Positions 4,736 through 12,754 of a stretch of DNA of 14,073 nucleotides are shown in pieces (the stretch's first letter is position 1; each line of letters starts with the position of its first letter). The notes beneath the pieces were generated by a model. It ran no database searches and was not told where the DNA came from. It was given only the letters and a program-made list of their open reading frames with translations. The DNA is from Acidobacteriota bacterium (GTDB taxonomy: Bacteria; Acidobacteriota; Blastocatellia; Pyrinomonadales; Pyrinomonadaceae): NCBI GenBank assembly GCA_003222935.1, contig QHXL01000307.1:1-14073 (forward strand), in the 5' to 3' direction. A program made the translations under genes and the position numbers.

Positions 4736-7630
4736 TTAATCTCCAACAGCTTGCAATCGAGCACGAGCACGCGCACTTGGCAGCGTAATTCGAAAAGTCG
4801 TTCCTCTACCCGGAGTACTTTCAACAGTAATGCGACCAGCATGCTCTTGAATGATCCCGTAAGAAACGGCGAGTCCTAGTCCTGTTCCCTGGCCCACGCC
4901 CTTCGTTGTGTAGAACGGGTCGTAGATCTTGGCGACGTTCTCCGGGGCAATTCCAATCCCCGTGTCGGAAACTTCAACTGCCAACGAGCCATCTTCGGCC
5001 GCACTGGTTGAGAGTATGATCCTTCCGCCTTCGGGAATCGCGTCACGTGCATTCAGGATCATATTGGTAAACACTTGCTGCAGCTTCCCTGCATTACCGA
5101 ATGCTTCCGGAGCATCGGGAATGTATGAGCGCACAATTTCAATCTGGCTGCGTCGAAGTTGTGGTTCGAGCAGTTGCTCAGTAGCATTTCCGGTGCGCGA
5201 GAAATTGAGCAGATTGTTAACAATATTCGTTGCCCGTTCCGCTTGAGTGCGCACTTTTTGTAGCAAGGCATGTTTCGGATCGTTTTCACTCAACATACCC
5301 AACAGCATCTGTGTATAGGAGGAGACCCCGGTCAGCGGAGTGTTGACCTCGTGCGCCACGCCGGCAGCAAGAAGTCCGATTGACGAAAGTTTTTCGCGTT
5401 GTTGTAGTTGTTCCTCGAGACCGATTCGCGTTGTTACATCTTCAAGCACCACGAGAGCACCAGTCTGTCCCTGTGCGTCCTGTAAGGGAGCCAGGGCGAT
5501 ATTCAGCACGAGCGATCTGTTACCCAGCGTGGCCGTGTGAAGCTTATAGATGTTTCGGATTTCTTTAAGTTGCCAACCATCCTTCCCCAGGACTTGCTTC
5601 AATGTGTCGGCGAAATCTTCCGAGAACAAACTTTCAACGCGTTTACCAACAGCCGCGTCACGACGCAGATCGAGAATGTGCTCGAGCGCCGAGTTTAAGC
5701 GAGTGACGCGCCCCTCAAGGTCTACAGCGAGGAGCCCGACATTGATCGATTCAATAATCGATTCGTTGAACTCTTTCAGGAGTTTCAGCTCACTGGCGCG
5801 CTCTTGTTGATCCTGATAGAGCAGGCTGTTTTCGATAGCGACCGCGACATAACCCGAAACTGTGCGCAGAATCTCGACGTCTTCCGAAGAAAGTAACGCT
5901 CCATCCACTGAACGCCCGAGACCAATCACTGCAACCATGCGACCTCGAATCACACACGGTACGAAGTAATGCAGGGATCGTTTTACGGCAAGCGCGACTT
6001 CGGCGCCCAGCTCGAGATCGTCCGCTCGTACGATACCGGTTTCAGCCGAGCGCACTCGAATCATCTCTCGGAAGTCGTTCGGCACGGTCACCTCGTTCTC
6101 TAATCCGGTGGAACGAACAACTGTGTAACCTGAAATCGCGTATTTATCTTCAATGAAGATTGCGATACGCCCAACGTTTAGTACTTCCTGAAGTCGATTG
6201 ACCAGCGAGTCAAGAAGAGGATCGATTGCTGTAGTCGCTGAGAGTGTGCGACCAAAATCAAGCAAGCTATTGCGAAGGTCGTAACGCTCACCGTAGAAAA
6301 ATCGATCAACCTGTTCCTGTACAAAGTTCTTCACCGGCGCCGCGACCATAACAATAGCGGCCATCGCGAGAACGGCCACAACAACGCGAAGTGTAATTTC
6401 ACCTGAGCTGAATTCCTGGCCCGATCCAAACGCATAGAGACCGCCGGTGTACACGACGACTCCAATTAACAAGGCTACGGCGAGCGTCGTCAGCGCATAG
6501 ACAAACACACGTCTTACGACCAGTTCGACGTCCATCAAACGATAACGAAGAACCGAGTAGCCAAAAGCAAACGGAATTAATGCAAGCGGGAGAACGGCTA
6601 CATCTGTTAACCAGCGATCGGTTGGCGCGCCAAACAAGTAGACGACCGCGTAGAGCAAGGTGAAGGGAGCGATCGCCAGTGCGGTACCCCAAACAACCCA
6701 CTTAACCTGTTGCCGAACTACTGTCGATTTGGATGTAAAGAATGTTTGAATCAACAGGACCGCGCTCGCCACCAGCGCGGCGACGAAATGGACCATGCTG
6801 ATGCTGTAAAAAAAGCCGAGAAGCGATTCAGTGACAGGGATGTTGTGTACGGGCGGAACAATTTTAGCGATCTCGTCGCGCAACAAAATGAGCGACAGAA
6901 CCACCAGCAACAACGCGGGAACATAAAACAACACTACTCGCCACCGGCGCGTTGTAAACAACTGCTGCTTTGTCGGATATAGTGCGCAGAAGTGGAGGAA
7001 GAGAGGCGGGAACAGTATGAACGCGACGTTCCTTAGAAACGCGACCGCAAGATCAAGATCTCTATAGCTGCCCGTTGGCGTATAGAAATGAAATACGAAG
7101 GCAGCAAGGCAGATCGTCGCGAAGTGTAAAACGTAAGGGGCGCGCCCTCCCTGTTTGAACAGCACGAAGAAGCCGACAAACAGGTAAACCAGTCCGAGCA
7201 AGTTGATGTAGAGAACTCGTGGTGTCCACTTGTGGACGGAACCAAGGTTGTCGAGGTCGGCAAAGTAGAAACGAGTTTCTTCCGGGTAGGAAGGCCGCTC
7301 CATCAGGTAATGAATCTGGCCGCCAATGCTTGCCTGGTCAAGAAATATCTGGACGTCTTTGGCATGCGCAATCTCGTCGGGTCGTGAATTTGGATCGAGG
7401 CTGATGCCAATCAGGCGGTCGCCGGGAAGTAACCAGGCTCGCTCTCCCGCCGAGTTTCTTTCAATGCTTCTGGCAATGATCCCATCGCGGGTGTCGGTCC
7501 ACTCGACACCGTCCCATGCCGGGGTTTCATGTCGAGCACGTTGGGTGAAATTGAGGACACCGGCACTGATCAGCAGTGCTGCTCCGAGCAGCAAGTACCA
7601 TGTCCGGGTTGTAAAGACTGAACCTTTCAC
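4736..7630 (-). CDS. Membrane sensor histidine kinase: PDZ-like, multi-TM, GAF, PAS, HisKA, HATPase
   Basis: The 964-residue sensor of the two-component pair. One membrane helix (11-28) leads to an extracytoplasmic PDZ-like segment about 40-120 (DGIIARSIERNSAGERAWLLPGDRL, split here as 49-60 and 61-73). About nine more helices follow (138-158, 165-184, 198-216, 230-250, 268-296, 308-333, 341-358, 376-398, 411-430). In the cytoplasm come a GAF domain about 455-605, a PAS domain about 618-732, HisKA with GVAHEVNTPL (757-766; phospho-acceptor His760), and HATPase with N-box Asn860, DTGIGI (889-894) and GQGTGLGL (913-920). The link between HisKA and HATPase is shorter than usual at 811-822. The GTG start at 7630 has GAGGA three bases upstream, and an in-frame TGA just before it rules out an earlier start. 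The ligand is unknown. Confidence 0.92.
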   Translation of the reverse strand: MKGSVFTTRTWYLLLGAALLISAGVLNFTQRARHETPAWDGVEWTDTRDGIIARSIERNSAGERAWLLPGDRLIGISLDPNSRPDEIAHAKDVQIFLDQASIGGQIHYLMERPSYPEETRFYFADLDNLGSVHKWTPRVLYINLLGLVYLFVGFFVLFKQGGRAPYVLHFATICLAAFVFHFYTPTGSYRDLDLAVAFLRNVAFILFPPLFLHFCALYPTKQQLFTTRRWRVVLFYVPALLLVVLSLILLRDEIAKIVPPVHNIPVTESLLGFFYSISMVHFVAALVASAVLLIQTFFTSKSTVVRQQVKWVVWGTALAIAPFTLLYAVVYLFGAPTDRWLTDVAVLPLALIPFAFGYSVLRYRLMDVELVVRRVFVYALTTLAVALLIGVVVYTGGLYAFGSGQEFSSGEITLRVVVAVLAMAAIVMVAAPVKNFVQEQVDRFFYGERYDLRNSLLDFGRTLSATTAIDPLLDSLVNRLQEVLNVGRIAIFIEDKYAISGYTVVRSTGLENEVTVPNDFREMIRVRSAETGIVRADDLELGAEVALAVKRSLHYFVPCVIRGRMVAVIGLGRSVDGALLSSEDVEILRTVSGYVAVAIENSLLYQDQQERASELKLLKEFNESIIESINVGLLAVDLEGRVTRLNSALEHILDLRRDAAVGKRVESLFSEDFADTLKQVLGKDGWQLKEIRNIYKLHTATLGNRSLVLNIALAPLQDAQGQTGALVVLEDVTTRIGLEEQLQQREKLSSIGLLAAGVAHEVNTPLTGVSSYTQMLLGMLSENDPKHALLQKVRTQAERATNIVNNLLNFSRTGNATEQLLEPQLRRSQIEIVRSYIPDAPEAFGNAGKLQQVFTNMILNARDAIPEGGRIILSTSAAEDGSLAVEVSDTGIGIAPENVAKIYDPFYTTKGVGQGTGLGLAVSYGIIQEHAGRITVESTPGRGTTFRITLPSARARARLQAVGD

Positions 7631-7936
7631 TGTTCCTCAATTCACCTCAGTCCGAGTGGAAATGACTGATCCACACAACTTAAGCAAGGTATGTTCCCAG
7701 TTCCACCTGGTCCGCACTTTCTCTTCAACCATGGACCTCAAATTTGGAATCACTCAAAAGCCTGAGTGAAACGAAAGTCTCTAAATCAACGGTAGCAAGA
7801 TGCAGCAATGATCAATCCAATTTTTCGGACTTTTCCGAGAATATGGACTACAGCAATTGAGTGCGCTGTTGTACTGAGCAGTTCTTGGGGACTTGAGTAG
7901 GAGACTTACCTTCAAACTGCTCGATGAGCGCAATCA
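7631..7936. other. Intergenic region upstream of the kinase gene
   Basis: These 306 bases separate the barrel-protein gene from the kinase gene, both on the minus strand. No plausible protein-coding or RNA gene was seen. The stretch must hold the kinase promoter if the kinase is not read from upstream, but no convincing -35/-10 or -24/-12 pair was found. Two small palindromes are present: CACTCA-6-TGAGTG at 7751-7768, which could be an operator, and TCGGA-4-TCCGA at 7825-7838. Neither is followed by a T-run on either strand, so neither looks like a terminator. Confidence 0.4.
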
Positions 7937-9703
7937 TCAGAATCTGACTGAGATACCGCCACGAACAGACCGCCTATTATTACCGACGATTGTAAGGACC
8001 TCTCCGCTCTCAGAGCTCGTTTGAACATCAAGCAAATTACGCGCGTCCAGAATGGCTTCTGCCCGCACAGGCAAACCAAAACTTGGCAGCTCCTGAGTAA
8101 CTTGAATGCTCAACGATGGATCGTAAACGCCCAATCTTCCCGCGAATGGATCGATGGCGAATACGGTGGCTTGGGGCGAGAATCGCAATATGGTGCGAAC
8201 CTGGGTTCCCGTGTGAAACCATGCACCTAATTGCAACGCCGCTGTTTGAAACAGGCCGTTTTCAAACATTTCGGATGGATTGGAAAAGCCAGAAGGCGAT
8301 AACCGCTGACCGCGTCCAAATGCATATCCGGCCGATGCGGTCCAAACACGATTCAAACGTCTGGTGTAAACCAAACGAATACCCCTTGAAGAACCTTGTT
8401 GATTTGCTACTCCGGCAAAAGTTTCGCCGACATTGCCTGAGAACGCTGTTGCCGGCGCACTCAACAATCCGACGCCACGCCCGGAAGTAGTGTCAAAAAA
8501 AGCCGTGCCTTCGACGTTGGAATTGTTGTCAAGAACTCGTTCGATTCCAAACTCAAGTCGATGGCTTCGTTCCAGTACTGCCTGCCCGTCAATGAAAGCA
8601 ACGGGTCGAATTGGCTGCTGGCGAAAAACTACCTGATCATCTTCAAACGCGGCGACACTCTGAATGCCATCATCATCGCCGCCCGATGCGAACGCGGCCT
8701 TCACTCGAGTGCGAGCATTAACGTCGAACTGCACTCCTAAGCGCGGAGTAACTGCGTGTGCTCCTCCACCGCCGATGAATCGCGAGTAGTCGAGTCCCAT
8801 CACGATGACGATCCCGTCGCGCACTATCCATTCGTCGACGGCTCGCATTGCAACCTGGCCCATGACGCTTGGCTGACTATCAAACTGATTAGTCCAGGCA
8901 GGAGCACCCAGGAGAAGTCCGGCGCCGGTGATACCCACTCGATGACGATCGCCAACGCGGAATCTTGTTGAGGCTTCAAAACGTTCAGGAGCGTCTGGGC
9001 CAACCCCGGTCTGTCCGACAAAGATCAATTCTAGGTCATCTGACACAGGACTGGAAACCGCAAAATTCAAACCGGCATAGGGTGCACCAGAAGCACCAGT
9101 AGCAAAATAAGTCTCAACAACACCTGTGGTTTTTGAATGAGCATCAGAAGAGGATTTCGGAGTTTCTTTGTTGGCGGCGGTTTCTACTGCTTCCGTTTGT
9201 TGTGCATCAGCACTATCGGCAGTTACTGCTTTGATTGTCGAGTCTTCACCTTCCTGAACCTGGAAGATCGAACGTCGACTTTGAGCTGATCGAAGAATCC
9301 ACTTCACGTCTTCACGATCGCGTCGTCGTTCAGGAAGAGTGTTGCCATAACCTATAGGCTCGAGATTAAAGCGGTAGATCAACTCCTGGGCAGGTTTGAC
9401 CTCGACAGAAGCAAACACGACCTCATTGAAACCGTTTGCGATGGCTTTGATTCCGTACCGACCGGGAAGGACTCTCGCCGTGAAATTTCCCTCACGGTCT
9501 GTTTTTGCTTCCTTAACAGTTTGCTTCACGCCTTCTTTAAGCAGGGAGATCAGCGCGCCAGCGAGCGGTTTCCCGGTGTTATCTCTAACGGAACCGGTAA
9601 TCGTTGCCAGGCCGGATTTGTTTGCACCTCCGGCGTAAGCGTCGCCCACTGCCAACGCAGTCAAAGCTAGTAGAGACAAGCTAAGTCCTAATGCTCTTCT
9701 CAT
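7937..9703 (-). CDS. Outer-membrane beta-barrel protein with carboxypeptidase-regulatory-like domain
   Basis: An exported protein of 588 residues, probably an outer-membrane barrel. A signal peptide (1-24, ending AYA) is followed by a carboxypeptidase-regulatory-like beta-sandwich about 32-115 (ITGSVRDNTGKPLAGALISL, then GRYGIKAIANGF). A basic segment and a Ser/Thr/Ala-rich linker run to about 200. The rest shows alternating aromatic and polar strands and ends in GGISVRF, with the C-terminal Phe typical of barrels inserted by the BAM machinery. No TonB box and no plug domain were recognised, and the barrel part of about 390 residues is smaller than in TonB-dependent transporters. The start is ATG at 9703, because GGAGG lies nine bases upstream; a longer TTG-started reading is less likely. 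Substrate unknown. It might be co-regulated with the downstream kinase, but 306 bases separate them. Confidence 0.75.
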   Translation of the reverse strand: MRRALGLSLSLLALTALAVGDAYAGGANKSGLATITGSVRDNTGKPLAGALISLLKEGVKQTVKEAKTDREGNFTARVLPGRYGIKAIANGFNEVVFASVEVKPAQELIYRFNLEPIGYGNTLPERRRDREDVKWILRSAQSRRSIFQVQEGEDSTIKAVTADSADAQQTEAVETAANKETPKSSSDAHSKTTGVVETYFATGASGAPYAGLNFAVSSPVSDDLELIFVGQTGVGPDAPERFEASTRFRVGDRHRVGITGAGLLLGAPAWTNQFDSQPSVMGQVAMRAVDEWIVRDGIVIVMGLDYSRFIGGGGAHAVTPRLGVQFDVNARTRVKAAFASGGDDDGIQSVAAFEDDQVVFRQQPIRPVAFIDGQAVLERSHRLEFGIERVLDNNSNVEGTAFFDTTSGRGVGLLSAPATAFSGNVGETFAGVANQQGSSRGIRLVYTRRLNRVWTASAGYAFGRGQRLSPSGFSNPSEMFENGLFQTAALQLGAWFHTGTQVRTILRFSPQATVFAIDPFAGRLGVYDPSLSIQVTQELPSFGLPVRAEAILDARNLLDVQTSSESGEVLTIVGNNRRSVRGGISVRF

Positions 9704-9949
9704 GCGAAAAAACCTCCGGGACAAGACTCCCAGTTGGAAGCAATCGAGGTGGGGAGAACAACGTTCAGTCGATCTGACGTGCGAAATAGTCTCCTGGGAT
9801 CGCCCGCTTTCAACCGACCATATAACCCCAACCGGTCTGAATACGGACAGGTTCAGGCGAGGAGTCTACCGGAACCATGAAAATCAGGGGTTTATTCTCC
9901 GTCAGCGACGAATTGGTGTCAAGAATGGTCCCGCGTTATTTGCGCGACT

Positions 9950-9978
9950 TTGCCCCGACTTTTCCCCCATGCTAGGAT
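9950..9978 (+). promoter_or_regulatory. Candidate sigma-70-type promoter for the M16 peptidase gene
   Basis: TTGCCC at 9950-9955 and TAGGAT at 9973-9978 are separated by exactly 17 bases, each matching four of six consensus positions. Transcription would start near 9985, leaving a leader of about 35 bases before the ATG at 10019. It lies in the 315-base intergenic region 9704-10018 between the divergent barrel-protein and peptidase genes. A weaker minus-strand pair (TTGAAA then GACTAT, 16 bases apart, about 9787-9814) might serve the barrel gene. No gene was seen in this region. Confidence 0.35.
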
Positions 9979-10018
9979 GCCTTTCCCCTTTTATTACAAA
10001 ACTCCTGGGTTTCCAACC

Positions 10019-11276
10019 ATGATAGACGACGTTCAATCGACCAGATTACCTAACGGCCTAACAGTCTTAACCGAACATATGCCCGGGCTCCGTTCGGTGA
10101 CGGTCGGCATTTGGGTTCGGCGAGGTTCGCGTCACGAATCAGCCGAACTGAACGGGATCTCCCATTTCATAGAACACGCGGTTTTTAAAGGGACTCAGCG
10201 CCGTACGGCTCGCGATATTGCAGTCGAGACCGACCGCATGGGGGGACATTTCGACGCTTACACCACCCATGAGATGATCGGATTCGCTACAAAGGTTGCG
10301 GATACATCACTGGCCGAAGCAGTTGATCTTCTGGGCGACTTGGTTTCACACCCGAGGTTTGACCAGGAAGACCTTGAGCGCGAGCAGAAAGTCATCCTCG
10401 AAGAAATGAAGATGGTCGAGGATACTCCCGACGAGTTGTTGGGTGAGCTCTTTAACGCGGCCTACTTTCCGAATCAGCCCCTTGGACGTCCAATTGAAGG
10501 TACCAAGGAAACAGTTCCAACCTTTGATCACAAAACCACACTGGCATTCCATGCTCGCGAGTTTTCCTTCAGCAACCTGGTCATCGCCGCAGCTGGAAAC
10601 GTCGATCACAGGCGTTTGTTGGATTTAGTTGGACGAGCCTTCGATGGTTGCGAAAGCGGAACTGCTGCAAGGCCGACCCTCATAGACAACCCGCGGCCGC
10701 GCCCGGCGGCACCGATTCTGATCGAACAGAAGAGTGAGTTGGAGCAAGTTCACCTGGTAATCGCGACACCCTGGCCTGATGCACTTAGCGAGAATCGTTA
10801 TGCGGCAAGTTTGCTTGCCTCGGTGATCGGGGGCGGGACTTCGAGTCGCCTCTGGCAGAAGATTCGCGAAGAACGCGGACTGGCATATTCAGTCGGAGCG
10901 GGTGGAAGTTCGTTTTCAGATGTCGGCGTTTTTAATGTCTATGCTGGAACGTCGCCGGAACAACTCGATGAAGCGCGAAGCCGTGCGCGAAGATGTTACT
11001 AACGAAGAGTTGCGAATTGTGAAGGAGCAAGCAATCGCGTCAATCCTGTTGGGATTGGAATCATCCAGTGCACGGGCGAGTACCCTGGCTCGACAGGAGA
11101 TCGTTCATGGCAGACGAATTTCCCCGGATGAAGTTGTTGAGAAAATTCGTTCGACCACGCCCGATGATTTGAGAGAAGTTGCGCGTACTTATTTCCGATC
11201 TGAAGCTGTCTCACTTGGCGCACTCGGAAACCTCAATGGCTTCAAAGTAGATCGAACTCGGCTGTCTTTGAGTTAA
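10019..11276 (+). pseudogene. M16-family zinc peptidase (processing-peptidase-like), frameshifted
   Basis: A zinc peptidase of the pitrilysin/mitochondrial-processing-peptidase family. The first frame (10019 to a stop at 11002) begins MIDDVQSTRLPNGLTVLTE and holds the inverted zinc motif HFIEH (49-53), the distal Glu ligand (EE at 128-129), AAAGNVDH (190-197) and the second-domain motif IGGGTSSRLWQKIREERGLAYS (split: 270-279 and 280-291). Homology leaves this frame at about 10967-10975 (after QLDEA) and resumes in another frame from Lys-Arg-Glu at 10971 onward (TNEELRIVKEQAIASILLGL), ending at 11276. The combined length of about 419 residues is close to the family norm, but the joint lacks about 10 residues. 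A lost stretch of 3n+2 bases would explain both. As written, the protein is truncated in the second domain, so it is scored as broken; a sequencing or assembly error is equally possible. Confidence 0.85.
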
Positions 11277-11354
11277 CAAACTGTCCAATAGCAGAATCCT
11301 TCTTTAAGTGGTAAATTCAACTCGCTTTTCTTCTATTGTTATCGAGCGAGCTTG

Positions 11355-12179
11355 ATGAAACTTACCGTTCTTGGAAGCGGATCAACTGGAAACGCCGTCC
11401 TTATAGTAGCCGGCAACACACGCGTCCTCGTCGATGCCGGTTTAAGCGCAAAAGAGATCACCCGCCGATTCGCCATGATGGGCGAAGATATTAAGTGTCT
11501 CGACGGAATCCTCATGACACATGAACACGGTGATCATGCGGGGGGCTTGCGAGTATTACTTGGCACAGTCGATTGTCCTGTCTACATTTCCGCTCAAACT
11601 CACGACGCGTACGTCAGCGAAAAATTCAATGTCGCCAATGAAGAGCCACGACGACGTGTGAAAGCTCTTCGCGATCGGGTTGAACAGATCGAATCGAGTC
11701 GTGAATTTCGCATCGGCGAGATCGATTTTCACCCGTTCACTATCCCACACGATGCCGTAGACAACTTCGGTTTCACCGCAACACATCAAGGCGTGAAGAT
11801 CGCGACCTTGATGGACTTTGGTCACATGACGACCCTCGTTACCGAGCGACTGCGTGGTTGCGCCGCTATCGTCATTGAGTCGAATCATAGCCGCGACATG
11901 CTCAAGGCCTGTGACAATTATCCATGGGACCTGAAGCAAAGAATCCTTTCGCGACTCGGCCATCTTTCGAATGAAGATCTGGCTGACTGGCTCAAGCATG
12001 GATTCGACGGCTGCGCCCGCTATATTGTGTTGGCCCACCTTTCACAGCGCGCAAACAATCCCTATCTCGCCAAGATCAACGCGGAAGTCGCACTTTATGA
12101 AAGAGCGCCATTGTTTCCGACTGAAACTCAGATCAGCCTTTCATACCCAAAGGAGCCAACGCCCTGGATAGAGGTATGA
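11355..12179 (+). CDS. Metallo-beta-lactamase-fold hydrolase, YycJ/WalJ-like
   Basis: A metal-dependent hydrolase of the YycJ/WalJ branch, whose members are linked to single-strand exonuclease activity and genome maintenance; cytoplasmic. The start GSGSTGNA (8-15) is typical of this branch. Metal-binding THEHGDHAGG is near 54-63, and further ligand positions are TIPHDAVDNFGF, LMDFGH, and AAIVIESNHS, the last a hallmark of the subfamily. DLKQRILSRLGHLSN and IVLAHLSQRANNP close the family pattern. Its 274 residues match the usual length. ATG at 11355 (MKLTVLGSGS) is preferred over the TTG three bases earlier, since family members begin in this way. The ribosome site is weak. It follows the broken M16 gene by 78 bases and overlaps the next gene. 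The substrate is inferred from family only. Confidence 0.88.
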   Translation: MKLTVLGSGSTGNAVLIVAGNTRVLVDAGLSAKEITRRFAMMGEDIKCLDGILMTHEHGDHAGGLRVLLGTVDCPVYISAQTHDAYVSEKFNVANEEPRRRVKALRDRVEQIESSREFRIGEIDFHPFTIPHDAVDNFGFTATHQGVKIATLMDFGHMTTLVTERLRGCAAIVIESNHSRDMLKACDNYPWDLKQRILSRLGHLSNEDLADWLKHGFDGCARYIVLAHLSQRANNPYLAKINAEVALYERAPLFPTETQISLSYPKEPTPWIEV

Positions 12180-12625
12180 GAAGGGAAGTAGGAGGCAGGG
12201 GGAGGCTGGTTTTTGGTCTCTTAGCGCTACTCATTTTATCAGCGTGTGATCAGGGAGCGAGGCGCAGTGGGATACCGGCTGAAGTGGAATCGGTTGTCGG
12301 TACTGTGAGTGAGCAAATTGCCCAGGAGCAGTATGAAAAGGTTTATAACGACTCGTCGGAGCTTTGGAAGAAGGATGCCACTCAGGAGCAATCCACCGAG
12401 ATACTCAAAACTTTACATACAAAGCTCGGTAAAGCTGAGAGCCGGGTAGTGCATTCTGCAACTGAACAACAAAACTCGAGTGGTCAAACAAAAGGTCACG
12501 TGTTCATCATCACTTATCAAAGCAAGTTTGAGCGTGGCGAAGCCATGGAAACTTACACACTTATCGAAGAGAACGGAAAATGGAAATTAGCAAGGTATTT
12601 GGTGAATTCGACCGCTTTGAAGTGA
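12176..12625 (+). CDS. Small lipoprotein with DUF4019/NTF2-like domain
   Basis: A predicted 149-residue lipoprotein of unknown function. A basic N-terminus (MRREVGGRGR) precedes a hydrophobic segment ending in the lipobox LSAC, with Cys24 as the likely lipidated residue, placing it in the periplasm or on the outer membrane. The mature part contains repeated charged helices (about 40-85) and a beta-rich end with YQSKFERGEAMETYTLIEEN and GKWKLARYLVNSTAL, which resembles DUF4019/DUF3887-type NTF2-like folds. That assignment is from memory and moderate. Its ATG overlaps the TGA of the upstream hydrolase as ATGA, so the two are probably translated together, although a functional link is unclear. 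GAGG lies only one base before the ATG. Confidence 0.75.
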   Translation: MRREVGGRGRLVFGLLALLILSACDQGARRSGIPAEVESVVGTVSEQIAQEQYEKVYNDSSELWKKDATQEQSTEILKTLHTKLGKAESRVVHSATEQQNSSGQTKGHVFIITYQSKFERGEAMETYTLIEENGKWKLARYLVNSTALK

Positions 12626-12641
12626 GGAGAAGGAAAACGAT

Positions 12642-12739
12642 CATTCACAGATTACGGCAAATCACACCGATTTCTTTGAAGGAAAAGTCGGGCTCCAACT
12701 TGTAAGTATGATCTGCGTAATCGACGTAATCTGTGGATG
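12642..12739. repeat. CACAGATTACG-type imperfect inverted repeat
   Basis: The left arm 12642-12671 (beginning cattcacagattacg) pairs with the right arm 12710-12739 (ending cgtaatctgtggatg), with about five mismatches and a one-base bulge, leaving a loop of about 38 bases. The arms share the core CACAGATTACG. It lies between the lipoprotein stop and the purB start, only 15 bases before the purB ATG. The outer end of the right arm recurs at the left window edge (1-13). The unit differs from the CACAGAG element at 3118-3217 but has the same style of opposed short tandem units. Confidence 0.7.
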
Positions 12740-12754
12740 GTGTTTCGATAATAA

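Noticed and set aside
7825..7838. Hairpin TCGGA-4-TCCGA as a terminator
   Set aside because: The stem is only five pairs and there is no T-run on the 3' side on either strand; the adjacent run reads as A on the minus strand.
9704..9724. Longer start for the barrel protein from a TTG at 9724
   Set aside because: The ATG at 9703 has GGAGG nine bases upstream and gives a normal signal peptide; the longer form would place that ribosome site inside the coding sequence.
9950..10018. M16 gene beginning at a TTG at 9950
   Set aside because: Family homology begins at the ATG at 10019, and the upstream part overlaps the candidate promoter and has no family resemblance.
11561..11575. TGGCAC resembling the -24 box of a sigma-54 promoter
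   Set aside because: The -12 position has TG rather than GC at the required spacing, and the site lies inside the hydrolase coding sequence.
12176..12250. Twin-arginine signal in the small lipoprotein
   Set aside because: Only RR near the start is present without the S/T-RR-x-F-L-K pattern; the segment ends in a clear lipobox, typical of Sec export.
12747..12752. GATAAT as a -10 box for purB
   Set aside because: It lies two bases before the ATG, so a transcript from it would start inside the coding region, and no -35 box precedes it at the right distance.
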